Assembly (NCBI GenBank): GCA_035582835.1
Contig: JAYKAV010002497.1
Location: 949,029-1,013,028 of the forward strand
From: Phoebastria nigripes
Lineage: Eukaryota; Chordata; Aves; Procellariiformes; Diomedeidae
Reading direction: 5' to 3'
DNA length: 64,000 nucleotides
The notes beneath the pieces were generated by a model, which worked only from the letters and a program-made list of their open reading frames with translations, made no database searches and was not told the DNA's origin. Below, in pieces: positions 1 to 30,300 of the stretch. The translations under genes were made by a program, and so were the position numbers. Within the stretch, counting starts at the first letter, position 1; each line of letters opens with the position of its first letter.

Positions 1-3000
1 CATATCACTTACAGGTAATAAACAGTAATGCCAAAAGTGCATGCAGTGAGAAACAAGGCAGAAAAAAGGAAACAGCTCCTCTTTACTGAGGCACAGAGAC
101 TGAATGAACCAGAGCTTTAGAGAGCTGGAGACAGATCCAAGAGTGGACCTCTGTTCTCTGGAGCCTCAGAGGGGTTGACGGGAGGACTGTTCTTCCTCAC
201 TTGTGGACAGCAGTTTGTAAAAGGTCAGAAGTATCAACAGAAAACTACAAGAAGACTACCTCCTTTAAATTAAAACCCCCCAAAAGTCAGAGATTATTCC
301 AATGAGGAGCTGGGTAATTTACAGTACTGCAGAGAGAGAGGGCACTAGATTTGAGAGAAGACCAGTATATACACACAGGCAATGACATAAAAACACCTTG
401 CAGCAACAGTCATTCTAGAACAATGCTTGTTCCAACAAAGTATATGAGAAAATACTTACAAGCCAAAAAGGACAGCATTTGAAGAGGTAAATAGTTGAAT
501 CAGAGGGATCAAGTAAAGACATGTTGCTGATGTTGCATCTTACTAGACAGGCACAATTTATTTTGAGTCTTCTCACCCTGTGGGGGATCCCTACTGAAAT
601 TCCAAGTATTGGAATGTTGTTTGTTGGTTGTTGTTTTTCTGGCAGTAAAGTCTTCATTCCAATACCTACTCTAAACTAGATTAACAGCTGTGAATTCCAT
701 TTGTGGAACAGAGGAACCCTGCCTAAATAGTTAAATAAGCTTCATGAGCCATGTCATTTTATAACAGGGCTTTATTCTGACCTTGCAGCAGTATAAATCA
801 AATTATGTCCAGAACAACTAAACTTCATTGCATTTTTCCTGAAAACAAACTAGAGAGGAATCAGTTCCACATTAGGCATGTTTGTTATTTAAAACAGAGC
901 CACGATCAGTTTCAAACAACTCACCTCCTTTCACTAGGATACAGCACATGTAACTAGGATGGGTTTGTGTGACAGAAGGATTGGTCAGGTGCCTATGAAC
1001 AATCCTTATATGGCTGTCTTAAACATTAAATGACTATATATTGTCAGGAAGATACTTCATGTGGGAAGATGTATGATAGATCTGATGAGTGAATTCTACA
1101 ACTCCCAAATCCCCCTCACCCTACCCCATCTCAGCAAGTCTTAACTATGACTAAAAGTTCTATTAGTTCCAATAATGGAACCCTAAACACCCATTTGATA
1201 ACTTATCCATGGTTATATTCTGCTTGTATTCTGTTTTGGTTAACTAAATGGTTAATATGTAAGATTTCCCACCTTCAGTTTCAAATTCTTGCTGTTTTAT
1301 CTGTTTACCAGTCCCCAGTCATTGTCATTTCCTTTCCTGCTTCAGCGTAAGCAGTAAATTACTATGCCAAAGAGCACAAGGCTCTGAATTACTGAAGCAT
1401 CCTTCACTTGCTTAGCCAAATATTGAATTCTAATGCAACTAACGCTGTTTTCAGTTATCCAAGAAATTCTGCTGTTCTATAGTTAGAACATAGAATCGTC
1501 CTTGATTTTTTAAACAGATCACTTGCCCTTAGTTTCTGTCAAAAGACAGATTCATTCTGGATAGTGTGAGCTAAAGCAATTCAGTCTCATTCAAATGCTT
1601 GAACAGCAGAGAAAAATTATAATGCAAAAACTTTCTCTGACTTTAGCAGCAAAATGATTAGAAAAGTAAAAATTTTAGGGAAGCAATTTTTGCATCTGAG
1701 CTGTCCCATTCTCAGTCTGCTTTGATTCATTGGGTGCAAAGACTTGGAACATGAAACTTCAGCCTTTGTTTCAGCCTTTAAGTTTTTTCAGTTAACTTTT
1801 TTATAACTGTTTGACTGATATACTAAGCAAATACAATGTAGGCTAACTTTTCTGCTTAGTGTCAGATCCTGCCCTGTTCTTATGTTTACTGGTACATATT
1901 TCACATTGTAGATGTTTCCTCAGCTTCACTGTTTATTACTGATGGTGAAAAAGGGAGGCAGAATTATCTGGTGATGAATGAGACAAACTTCTGGAGATGG
2001 TTTTCAATTAATTGTTCTTTCAATAACGTCTTGCCTCTTTTGTGTACGGTAAATTTTTTCCACAGTAAAGTTTATGTGTATGAAACAAGGTTTTATACTT
2101 AGGGCAATACCTGAGATGCTCACTAAATTAATCACAACTAGAGATTACATAATTTATCTTTAAAATTGAGGAAATTTCATTATGAGACTGGAGCCTCACT
2201 AAGAATGAAGATAGCAGGATCATATACTCAGTTCAGGAAATACCAAAGCCATAGTTATCCATTTAACTCTAAATTTCTGTCTTTGTACACTATACATCTG
2301 ATATATGTTATCAATTAAAACCATTAACAAACTCTTCAAAGTAGTAGAAACTTTATCACATGGCCCGATTCAAACTTCACATCATATGAGAAATAATGTA
2401 ATACAATATTAATGTTCTAAACTTCTTTCTACACCATCTAATGTGCACCTTGTAACATTTGCAAAGAATAAAAGATGTTCCTGAATATGTAAACTTTCGT
2501 CTTACCTTTGTAGTTCAAACTGCCAAGTTTTTAACAACCCTAAATATTAAGTATGATTAAACTTGCAGAAACACATCTTTCACGAAATTGCCAAACAAAT
2601 AGAGAAACTCTTATTTAACTTTTATCTAGGAGATAAAATTTGTGGGGAAAAGCTCCAGGAGAAGCATGATAGCATTATGGAGCTAAGTGAATGCAGATGT
2701 CTTGTCTGCATTTCTTAAGAGACCAGTTTCTGATGCAGCTTGCTCCATACACGGTTTCATTAATGCTTAGAACGCATTGAGCATCAACTGTCTTCTTTGA
2801 AGTACCTGGCACTGTGATTAGTGATCTCTCCTGTGTCCACACATCTGTGTGGTCAACTATCCTAATCTTTGGTTTTGCAGAACAGAGAAATTGCATCTTT
2901 AACTAAACTAGCAGGGCTTCTGAGTTTCTTGAGATTCCAGTAGCAAATTTTCACTTCCCAACAGAAACAAAATCTTAAAGGAACTGATGGCACCAACTGC

Positions 3001-6000
3001 TATTGCCTATATCCCTTAAGAATACAGAATCACCTAAAAACATGTTGCATACAAGAAAGCGACAGTTAAAGGTCAAAAAAAGGACAAACTGAAACTGCAA
3101 ACGTTTATCCAGCTCAATTAACTCTCTGTTCCAGAAAGTTCAGCCAGGCTTCCAGGAGTGACCAACTATAAAAATGAAAAAATCCTAACTGAAATGAAGG
3201 AGGGGGCCTGTACTGTCACAGGAGTATCAATTCCTACTGTCAAGCCTTTGACTTACTTCTAAAGTAAGTATCACCAAAACTTTTTAGCCTTTACTCATCA
3301 CAGACTGTATCGATTTGGAATTATTGTAGTTACTCTCTACCCTGACTGACTCAAAGATGTGTTTTACAGAGGAAANGTGAACACAATTTCAGTGAATTAT
3401 ACACAAGATCTAACCTGTTCACTGTGCTAATATTATTTTTACTGATCTGTTAACTCTAGTTAGATGATACATTCTTCATTAAAAGAAAAAATGATCTATA
3501 CCTATTGGATGAATTACTTCTAAGGTTATTTTTGCTAGTCTCCTGATGATTGCTCTGCTATATAGATTAATGTTTAATGTATAATTTGCCTTATCCATGT
3601 TACTTTGTACTTCTCATACATTGAGCGACTTGGATAAAACTTGCCCCGTGGTCTGCTCAGTCCACAGTACAAATAACAATAACTGATTCACAATCTCTCC
3701 CATTACACAGGTTGTCTATTAATGATTAAGCCATTTGTGGCATGCAGTTTCACAAGCTATAGATCAGAAAAGGAAATACCAAGAATGATATTCAACCTTT
3801 GCTTTTATGGAGGTTTTCTTCATAACACCACTCAGGGAGTGGTCCAGTATCTCTTCTATCACCTCCATGACCCTTTTCTCACAAGACTCTTTCTGGAGTT
3901 ATTTTGTTGCTTAACAACTGCAAGTTTTGCCTGACATTACGGTTATCAGATTTGGGCTGAAGTGGCTTCAGAAAGACAGCTTCTTCTACTGTTTTGCCTT
4001 TAAGAAAACTGAGGTCTCATGCAGAGAAAATAATAAGAAAATAGAAGAAAATAATAATAAAATAATAAGAAAATTTTAATAAGAAAACTGAACTATAAAG
4101 TATGATACATTGCTACAAGGCAAATAGAGAACCAGTGATCAGTGATCTTAACTGTACAGCTGCAGNTGGTATCTGTTGTTGGAGGCCATAAAGGGACATG
4201 GAGGATTTCTGAAAGTTTTTGTGGAGTTACATGCCTAAGGTCATTCTTAACAAAACAGTCAGGGTTAGTGACTACCCCTTGGGTTTTTTTAGAAAAGGCA
4301 AGAAGACGCTGGTACTTTCTGCTCCAAGGCTGAGTAAGCATTTTGCACTAAACAGCCAACAGATAAAATGTTTAAGCAACCCTTGGAAGTAGGGTGAACT
4401 AGGTTCCACCCCAAATCAATTACCTGTTGTAGTGACTAGAATAATTTTTCTCTAATTTCTTCTTTCTGATCAACATTTTGAATTCTTCCCCATCACTCAA
4501 TTGAGCAAAATAGGGTAGAGAATTTTGGCCTGTTACAAATAATGAAATATTTAGGGTATTTGTCAGGAAATTAAGAGTTGTGTGTTAAATCTATTCAGCA
4601 TTTCAAAAGCAGGACTAGGCAAGGGCCACATTTCCGTGTTTTCTGAATCTGATTTTTCAGCACAGTGGTTGTCCGACACATTTTGTAAGAACTCATTGCA
4701 GGTACATGCTAGACATCCTCAGAGCACAGGTGCTTCTTTCCGCCATGTAAAGGATGTTTTAGTCCTCCTTTAGATGGAGTTTAATGGTATTTAAGTACAG
4801 ATAATGCTTAGATGGAAACAGTTCTGTATGCACACAAACCAGTACTTCACTGACTCAAACACTGAGGACTTCAGACATTTTTAGTGCTTGAGCAGATGTT
4901 TTGAACATTGCTATCTTTGATAGTAATTTAGCCACCTAAGTCTAAGTCTTTCTTTGGGCTCCTAACTGTTCAGTGGATCCGGACCTCATTATCCTGATTA
5001 AGAGCCTTCCAACAGTCAAAAATGCATTATGACCTTGGGGCACTTTCCTATACACAAATACACATTGCTTCTCCCTTCCATGAACTGTATTCTGCACTCT
5101 GTCATGCTTCTACCCTCTGTAACGAGGAGTACAGAAGGATTAGTTGAGGCACTTGCTAGCTAACCATTCTTTTTTTCTGATCTTCACAATCTTTCCCTTT
5201 CCTGCCATCACCAGAGCAAAAGCAAATTTGCATATCCTAGTGTTAGAGAATAGTTTCGGTTTTAAATGGCACTATCTTTCTAAGAATGGAAACCTATTAA
5301 TTCTTTTTTATGTGATTTCTCCTCTACAGTCCCTCCTGAGATAATTTTCTTTTGCTTATCAACATCTTCACTGTAGGATATTGCAGATGTCATGCTTTCA
5401 AACTAACAGGAAAGAACTTGGTATTCTCAAGTTTTTCCCCTGTTAATTGGTATTTATCAGTCGTAAGTTAGAAAATATTGTCTCTCTGGCAAGCAAAAAG
5501 AGTCCTCATAGGGCAGAGTCCTCAGTGTTTGCTTATGGATTGCAATAAGATCTGTTCCAGTAGGCTAATTAACACATCTGCTCTAATAAATACACCCAGG
5601 AAGGAAGGAGCACAGGAAGAAGAACAAGAAAGAAAAGCTGCAATTTCTAAGCACTTGGCCATTCTTACACACGGGCAATAGTGCCTGACCCTGCAATCAG
5701 TGGATTTCCTTTGCTGTAAAATACTACTCAGTGAAGAGATTCTGAAAGTCTGAACCTAAATGTCTTTTTGACTAACAAATATCCCAGTATAATTGAGTAA
5801 TGTTTCACTGAAGTTACTATTCATTCATTGATAAAATTGTTTTGTGCTCCTGATTAAAATTAGCATTCCTTTAATGTAAAGGCACGCTAAAAACTGTGTG
5901 CACATCTCGGCAAACCGAGAATAGCCACACAAAATGGTTAACAGATGTGGTCTGTGAAAGGCCTCAGATTATTAATATTCTTTTTTTTTTGTCTGTTGTT

Positions 6001-6016
6001 ACAGTCTAATGCTTAC
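1..6016 (-). other. RBP1: RBP1 intron 2 (partial)
   Basis: Six kilobases left of exon 2 show no recognisable exon on either strand. They are AT-rich with two single Ns at 3376 and 4166, an A/T-rich simple repeat at about 4021-4086 and a DR5-like half-site pair at 3070-3086. A long second intron is known for mammalian RBP1, so the missing exons 3 and 4 being beyond the window edge is expected. Open frames here, such as 2675-2896 on the minus strand, show no family resemblance. Confidence 0.75.
4021..4086. repeat. A/T-rich simple repeat (AATAAG-like)
   Basis: Repeated AGAAAATAATAA and AATAATAAGAAAA units form an imperfect microsatellite in RBP1 intron 2. Confidence 0.8.
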
Positions 6017-6195
6017 CATGCATTTGCGATCATCCACTCCAGCTAAATCCTCCTCAAACTCCTTTCCTACATCAAATTCCATGATGTAGTTTCTAAAAGT
6101 GCTTAGCGTTTTAATGATCATATGATCCCCATTCTGAAGGATTTCTTTGTCAGGTTTTAGCAAGTTTGCTATTTTTCTTACAGCAACATTTACAT
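6017..6195 (-). CDS. RBP1: RBP1 coding exon 2
   Basis: This exon is 179 nt and encodes residues 25-84 of the retinol carrier. It contains [17 protein letters not shown], then [18 protein letters not shown] and DDRKCM. These are the helix-2 and portal region and strands B to E of the fatty-acid-binding-protein barrel. The acceptor is a T-rich tract ending TTTCAG at 6198-6196. The donor ATG|GTAAGC begins at 6016. Length and phase (1 in, 0 out) match the mammalian second exon. About 60 residues of a roughly 135-residue protein are still missing, encoded by two exons that should lie left of base 1. I searched 1-6016 by eye for the exon 3 motif VQKGEKEGRGW and did not find it. Confidence 0.95.
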
Positions 6196-6813
6196 CTGAA
6201 AAAGAAAAAGAATTATTTTAATCCAGAAAAGTGTACCACAAAAAGAAGCTTGTAGCTCTTGGGAGAACTAAAATGAACAAAGACAAATAAATGTCCAGAT
6301 CTTTCAGGCCAGCTTTCTCATCAGAAAAAAGTCCATAACCTAATTCTTTTAACTTAAATAAGTTAATGTTTTGATTTTCTGATTATATGGAATCCTAAAA
6401 AATACCATTTGTATTTGACAGTTAATAAGGCCTTCAATATTTCTATAGAAATACTTGCACTTTACATCAAATGCAAGCACACAAAATTGCATTAAGTACA
6501 TTATTGTCTCTATTACACATAAAAATTTTACTCTTTTTCAAACTATGGTTGGTTTTTTAAGTTTGAAATCTGCCACTTACCTCTTCAAGCTATGTAGTTT
6601 AACCTCTGTTAATGTAAGCTTCAAGATGGTAAAAAGTAGAGGCTGCTTAAGACAAAACAATTTTGCGTAAGGCAATTCTTAAAGTGCATTCCTGAAAAAA
6701 ATGTTTCTTACAAAAATGATTTACGACTGTACAAGAAAAAATAGATTCATATAAAGATGAAGACAGGTTGCATTTATTGATTATTTGTTAAAGAAACACA
6801 AAGGGAACCTTAC
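6196..6813 (-). other. RBP1: RBP1 intron 1
   Basis: This is a short 618-bp GT-AG intron between RBP1 exons 1 and 2. It reads GTAAGG at the donor and ends in a T-rich tract and CAG. It is AT-rich and nothing else stands out in it. Confidence 0.9.
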
Positions 6814-6886
6814 CCAGTGCTTTCAGATACTCCTCAAAATTGTCATTGCTGACCATTTTCCAGTAACCATTGAAATCTGCAGGCAT
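6814..6886 (-). CDS. RBP1: RBP1 coding exon 1 (cellular retinol-binding protein 1, N-terminus)
   Basis: RBP1 is a small cytosolic lipocalin-fold protein of the fatty-acid-binding family. It binds all-trans retinol and hands it to LRAT and retinol dehydrogenases. This exon reads 24 codons plus one base, starting MPADFNGYWKM, the family's N-terminal signature with the conserved G-x-W. It ends at a donor G|GTAAGG. The split codon completes as Asp with exon 2 (phase 1), which is the family's usual first-intron position. RBP2 differs at many of these residues (it lacks MPADFNGYWK), so RBP1 is preferred. The ATG at 6886 is the only sensible start and aligns with the known N-terminus from memory. 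The last two exons are not in the window. Confidence 0.93.
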
Positions 6887-7000
6887 CCCTACTTTAGGTA
6901 ATTGTCAAAATCAAAGTCTCAGAACAGTGTGTTGATTCTGCACCACAGAGCTCACTGCCTTTCTTTGTGGTGAGTTTGAACTCTGGTTTCTTTTATCTCT
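6887..7000 (-). promoter_or_regulatory. RBP1: RBP1 5' leader and candidate TATA-like promoter
   Basis: On the minus strand GATAAAAG lies at 6997-6990, about 105 bp before the RBP1 start codon. That would put initiation near 6960 and give a leader of roughly 75 nt. No CpG island is present around this start, unlike the GC-rich mammalian RBP1 promoter. An alternative is that the true first exon is further upstream and a weak acceptor (CTAAAG just before the ATG) is used. The call rests on position and one motif only. Confidence 0.35.
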
Positions 7001-8221
7001 TTTTTAGACCATGTAGCTATGCAAGTCCTTCTAATCCGATTATTGTTGAAGTGTTGCCTTTAAATCCTTCCACAAGGCTGAACCTCTGAGATTTCTAATG
7101 ACAGCAGGATGACTTGATTTAAACAGAATGAAACATTCACCTTCCATATAACTTCTGTAAGGATACTGATTATCTGGAGATCCATTTTAACCATATTACT
7201 CTTCATTTTTCATGCCACTCAGAAAAAAACCTTTTAAACAGCTTTAGTTTAGGATATTAGCCAAAGCTATACAAGCGCTTATCTTGTGTGTTTTTTGAGG
7301 CGAATCCTTCTTCCTCGAATATTTTCCAGCTACTTTATGCTGCCTTCTTTTCAGAAAACGATCATACAGACTCTTTCAGTGAAAGCAATTTGTGTCTGGC
7401 ATTACTTTAACTTGTTCCACAAGCTCCTTAATTCTAGAGAACTACCAGTGGAAGCTGTTTGCCCAACTGAGGGCTCAAAAAGGGCCAGTTAGGTGGAAAC
7501 TTGTACTAAGCAGCAGTGGTTAACTGTATATTGATAAACGCTGCATCACTACTGAATGTATGCTTTCAGTTAATTTAAGCAACGTTGAAACACAGAAGTA
7601 GCACTTTATAGAGATTCTATGTTCTTTGAAGGTGTCTTCCGTCAAAAATGAGATATACTGAATCAACAGAATAGGCAACCAACATATAAGAGAATGGATT
7701 TTTCTGGCTAACATTAGGGCTCAAATACTGACACAGCCTCTTAGCTATTTTCATTTATTTTCCACTGTGTATTTTCAAATGGTACAGCTGAAGTTCCTCT
7801 TGGATATGTTATCTACTCCAGGGCTTTGGCAATTACTTACTCTTATAGAAGACTCTGGATCAGAGAAGCAAAGAAACCCACTTTACATCTGGGGATGAGG
7901 ACTGTCTGTCATTTGTGAATCTGGAGGCTTAAAAGTGACATGAATGGTGCATGCATTCTTAAGTGCGTGCATGAAAGAAAGATTTATTTCCATCTCTTGT
8001 CCAAACTGCCAAAACACAAAAAATTATTCAGGGTCCTAGAAAGTCAAAGTTTAGCAGTAATATATATTTAAATATACATATATAAAGAAAAGTTATGGTT
8101 CATTTTATTTTGCTGCTTCAGAACAGTAATGCATCTTCATGCTAAAACTGTCTGTAGGATTACAGAATTACAATTCAGGAAAGTACTATGTTTGACCCTT
8201 AAGTATTACTGGAGATTAATA
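7001..8221. other. Short spacer between NMNAT3 3' end and RBP1 5' end
   Basis: This stretch lies between two genes on the same strand and is AT-rich. It holds further AATAAA signals in NMNAT3 orientation (plus-strand TTTATT at 7983-7988 and 8104-8109), so part of it may be NMNAT3 3' UTR. It should also contain upstream control sequence for RBP1. I see no exon in it. Confidence 0.5.
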
Positions 8222-8250
8222 TTTATTGTTAAGATCTTATTTCTTTTATT
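8222..8250 (-). terminator. NMNAT3: Candidate NMNAT3 polyadenylation signals
   Basis: Two perfect AATAAA hexamers occur on the minus strand at 8250-8245 and 8227-8222, about 220-245 nt after the NMNAT3 stop codon. Further copies lie at 8109-8104 and 7988-7983. Which one is used cannot be told from sequence. A 3' UTR of 250-500 nt would still leave over 1 kb before the RBP1 start. Confidence 0.4.
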
Positions 8251-8465
8251 TTCACAGGGAAGCTGTTCTTTATAGATTTTAAGCTATGCAGCTGAGCATC
8301 CCGATTTGCTTAAGCACTACCACACACAAAAACATGAATTTAAAACACCGCATGAATTCAAGAAATTTTGGACTGATGTACTTTCCCCTCATTAACAAGA
8401 AACAACTTCCTCAAGAACTTTACATGAAAAAACGCCAGGTCTGTCCACTTCACACACTACAGACA

Positions 8466-27308
<18,843 letters not shown>

Positions 27309-30300
27309 CTAAAGAAAAAAAAAATTATTAAAATAAAAGACAAACTTGACAAAGAGCACTCTGCCCATTGTTCCTCAAACTAAAAGGAGCACTGTTTTCA
27401 GAACTGTGTGTTCCTGGAACACTAGTAAAGTATCAGAAGATCAGTCCTCTGTACCATCACAGCATACAGGAAGTACTAGCTCAGAAACACACGCGTTCTT
27501 TGATATTAATTAGGAGAGCATCGACAAATTCTGTTTCCCCACATACAGAGATGGCTAGAAAGTATTTACAGAAATTCGTATTGTCACTATTACTAAAAAG
27601 TGTCAGATTTTTTACATGTTTTTTATTTTCAACCTGCTTTTGTCAGAAAACAAGGTTTTGTTCTGTCTTTCTGTCAACCCCCTATTAATAACTTTGGAAC
27701 CTGTAGGCCTGCTACAAAAGCAGATTTTTATTTTTTTTAAAATAAGTTCTTACAATGGACCTTTGCAACATACGACAAAACCCCACATGCAACACCAAAC
27801 CTACAGGTCTGACTTCCTTAGAGGTGGGCAGGCAGCAGCTGGTGGCCAGCCAGCCAGCCGGCACATGCTTCTAGCCAGATTATCAGCAATTGCCTGGATA
27901 GTTTCTGTGTTGGATGGCAAAGCAAGTGCAGGGAACGACAGGGAACAGCAGGGAGGACAAATTATAGCTGTTACAGGAAAACACCGGGGCCATTAAAAAG
28001 CTATGAATAGGGTGAATGGGTGGGGAGCAATGCTGTTAGGAGCCTTGCAGGTGCATTTACAAACAATCCTTATATAATTTAGTTAAAATGTCAGTCATCT
28101 CAATAAAAATGCAGCGGAAATCAGTTTAAGTTAGTCACTGTGCTTAGAGCTACTTATTTGCATAGCTCTTTTTACAACTGATCAAGAATATATCCGGCAT
28201 GATAAAAACAGTTGTGTTCCACATAGATATCTGTGAATCTGATATTTAGATGGGGCGCTCTTCTTTTCCTAGGATTTGAAATCTCTACAATGCTCATACC
28301 CATATATCATACATACACCATTCTCTTCCCTTCCCCTGGCCTCCAGCCCTCTCCATCAAGTGTAACAGTCTTCCTGCAGAAGACACTTGCATCCCAAACT
28401 TCAGAAGCCAGTCTTGGGTTAACAGACCAAATCCGGTATGGATTCTGTGCTCTGTTTAGCCAAATCCTATTCTCCATCTGCAGTGTACCAAAGCGCTGGA
28501 GCTCAGAGCCTCTCTCTCACTGTTCCAAGTTCTTATATTCCCTTATATTTTTTTTCCCTTTTCTTACTTAGAAAAATTTAACAACAATGGTTAAATCTGT
28601 ATCTAGTTGATGTTTTATAGCTGCCAACTCGATCATTTCATTTACAGAGGATTTATAACTGCGAAGACTAGGACTGTACCATTTAACAGCATTCAGTGTA
28701 CCTAGCAACAAGTTTTAATATTTTCACTTGTGCCATGTTGGCAGTTTGCAAACTTTTTATAGAGAAAACTCTTTGATGCATACGTGCTATCTGTACCTTG
28801 ACCATCTAGTACTGAATATACATATTAAGATTCTTTTACACTGTTTCCATTTTACTTCACTCATTTCTTATATCTCCCATTATACTGAGAGAGATATACT
28901 GAGGGAGAAAAGACTCGCTGGCTGTAGAGCCATTGAAAGTTAGCAACAATTTTATGGTCTACAATTGTGGCTGCTGCAGGAAGCACATTTCACAGCACAC
29001 ACTCTCTTTACTCTGATTTACTATCCCTGTATAGACACTAACAAACTCATACGTGAAAATTGTATGCAAACTTTGCAGGTTCTTTATTCAGAAAAATCAA
29101 ACTCGAGGTGTTCTTTTGTTCAATATCAGCAATTCTGTAAATGTATCTTCATTGTATGGAGAAAGGTCTTTTTGCCTTGAAACAGGTAGCAAAACATTAG
29201 TATCTGTGATTAACTGATAAAGAAATCATTTCTAGAACATGTCGGTGTTCTCCTATAGTCCCAACTTTTTGCTAGATAGGTTCTGTTGCCACAGATTAGT
29301 CAATGCTGAACTCTCAATGATAGATCAATTAATTCCAGATTAAGAATTTCCTAGAAGCAGAAACTTTTTACAGTAATAACTACAATGATGTTGCTCAGCA
29401 TCCAGCCCTGCAAACAGGCTTATACAATCTTATATGACAACCTAAAATCAATGACATGGTCATATAACTTTACCCAATTGCCAAGCAGTATCAGTCAGCA
29501 CCTCACTCAAACAAATACGTGTTCAGGGGGAAAACCACATACCTATTCTTCCCTATTACACGTATCAATAGCAGCTCTAGCTCTTACATCTGCTAGTTGA
29601 TGGTTTTGATATCCTCTCTTCTGTTCTGATGAAGCGTAGTTTACATTTCCTTTGCTGTTCTTTTCTTTGCCATCTTAAAAGTTATAAACTGAATGATTTC
29701 TTTTGTTTTTTAAAAGAAGCTTTTAATTCTATAGACTTCTCTATTTCTCACCTGAAACAGATGTGTTGGATAGTTTGATTGCAGCCCTTACTCATTTATA
29801 TCGGAGACTCTAGGAAAAGACTTCAACCTGTAATTCCTAATGATAACCAGACGGCGTTGCTAATGGAAACTCAAAACCCAAACCAAAACAACAACAAAAA
29901 AGACAAAAAGAAAAAATTCAAACCAAGAATGTACTAATAGTAAACATGTAGCAAAGAGGCATTTCAAAAGATGTTTTTATACACATATACACCCCACCAC
30001 ACACCATATATATAAAATATCTATATATGTAAATAAAAATCAGAACAGCAGCATTTTTATTCCTACTGTCCCCTATATAGTGTATCCTAAACTTATTCAA
30101 CAGGTATAGTACACCTTTTAAGATTTCAAACAAAACTTTCTGATTTAGCCGCTCTCTCGGCTGTTATTAATTAACTAAGTCATTAGAACACTACCCAAAA
30201 TAACAGAAAAAAAGAGAGTTAACTCATTTTTCAGCTAAGCTCTCTTGAGAAATCAAACAGAGGAGAAAACTTTAAACACAGAATTTTAAACAGAGGAGAA

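Noticed and set aside
2675..2896. 73-codon minus-strand frame considered as RBP1 exon 3 or 4
   Set aside because: It lacks the VQKGEKEGRGW and KQVFKK motifs those exons must encode.
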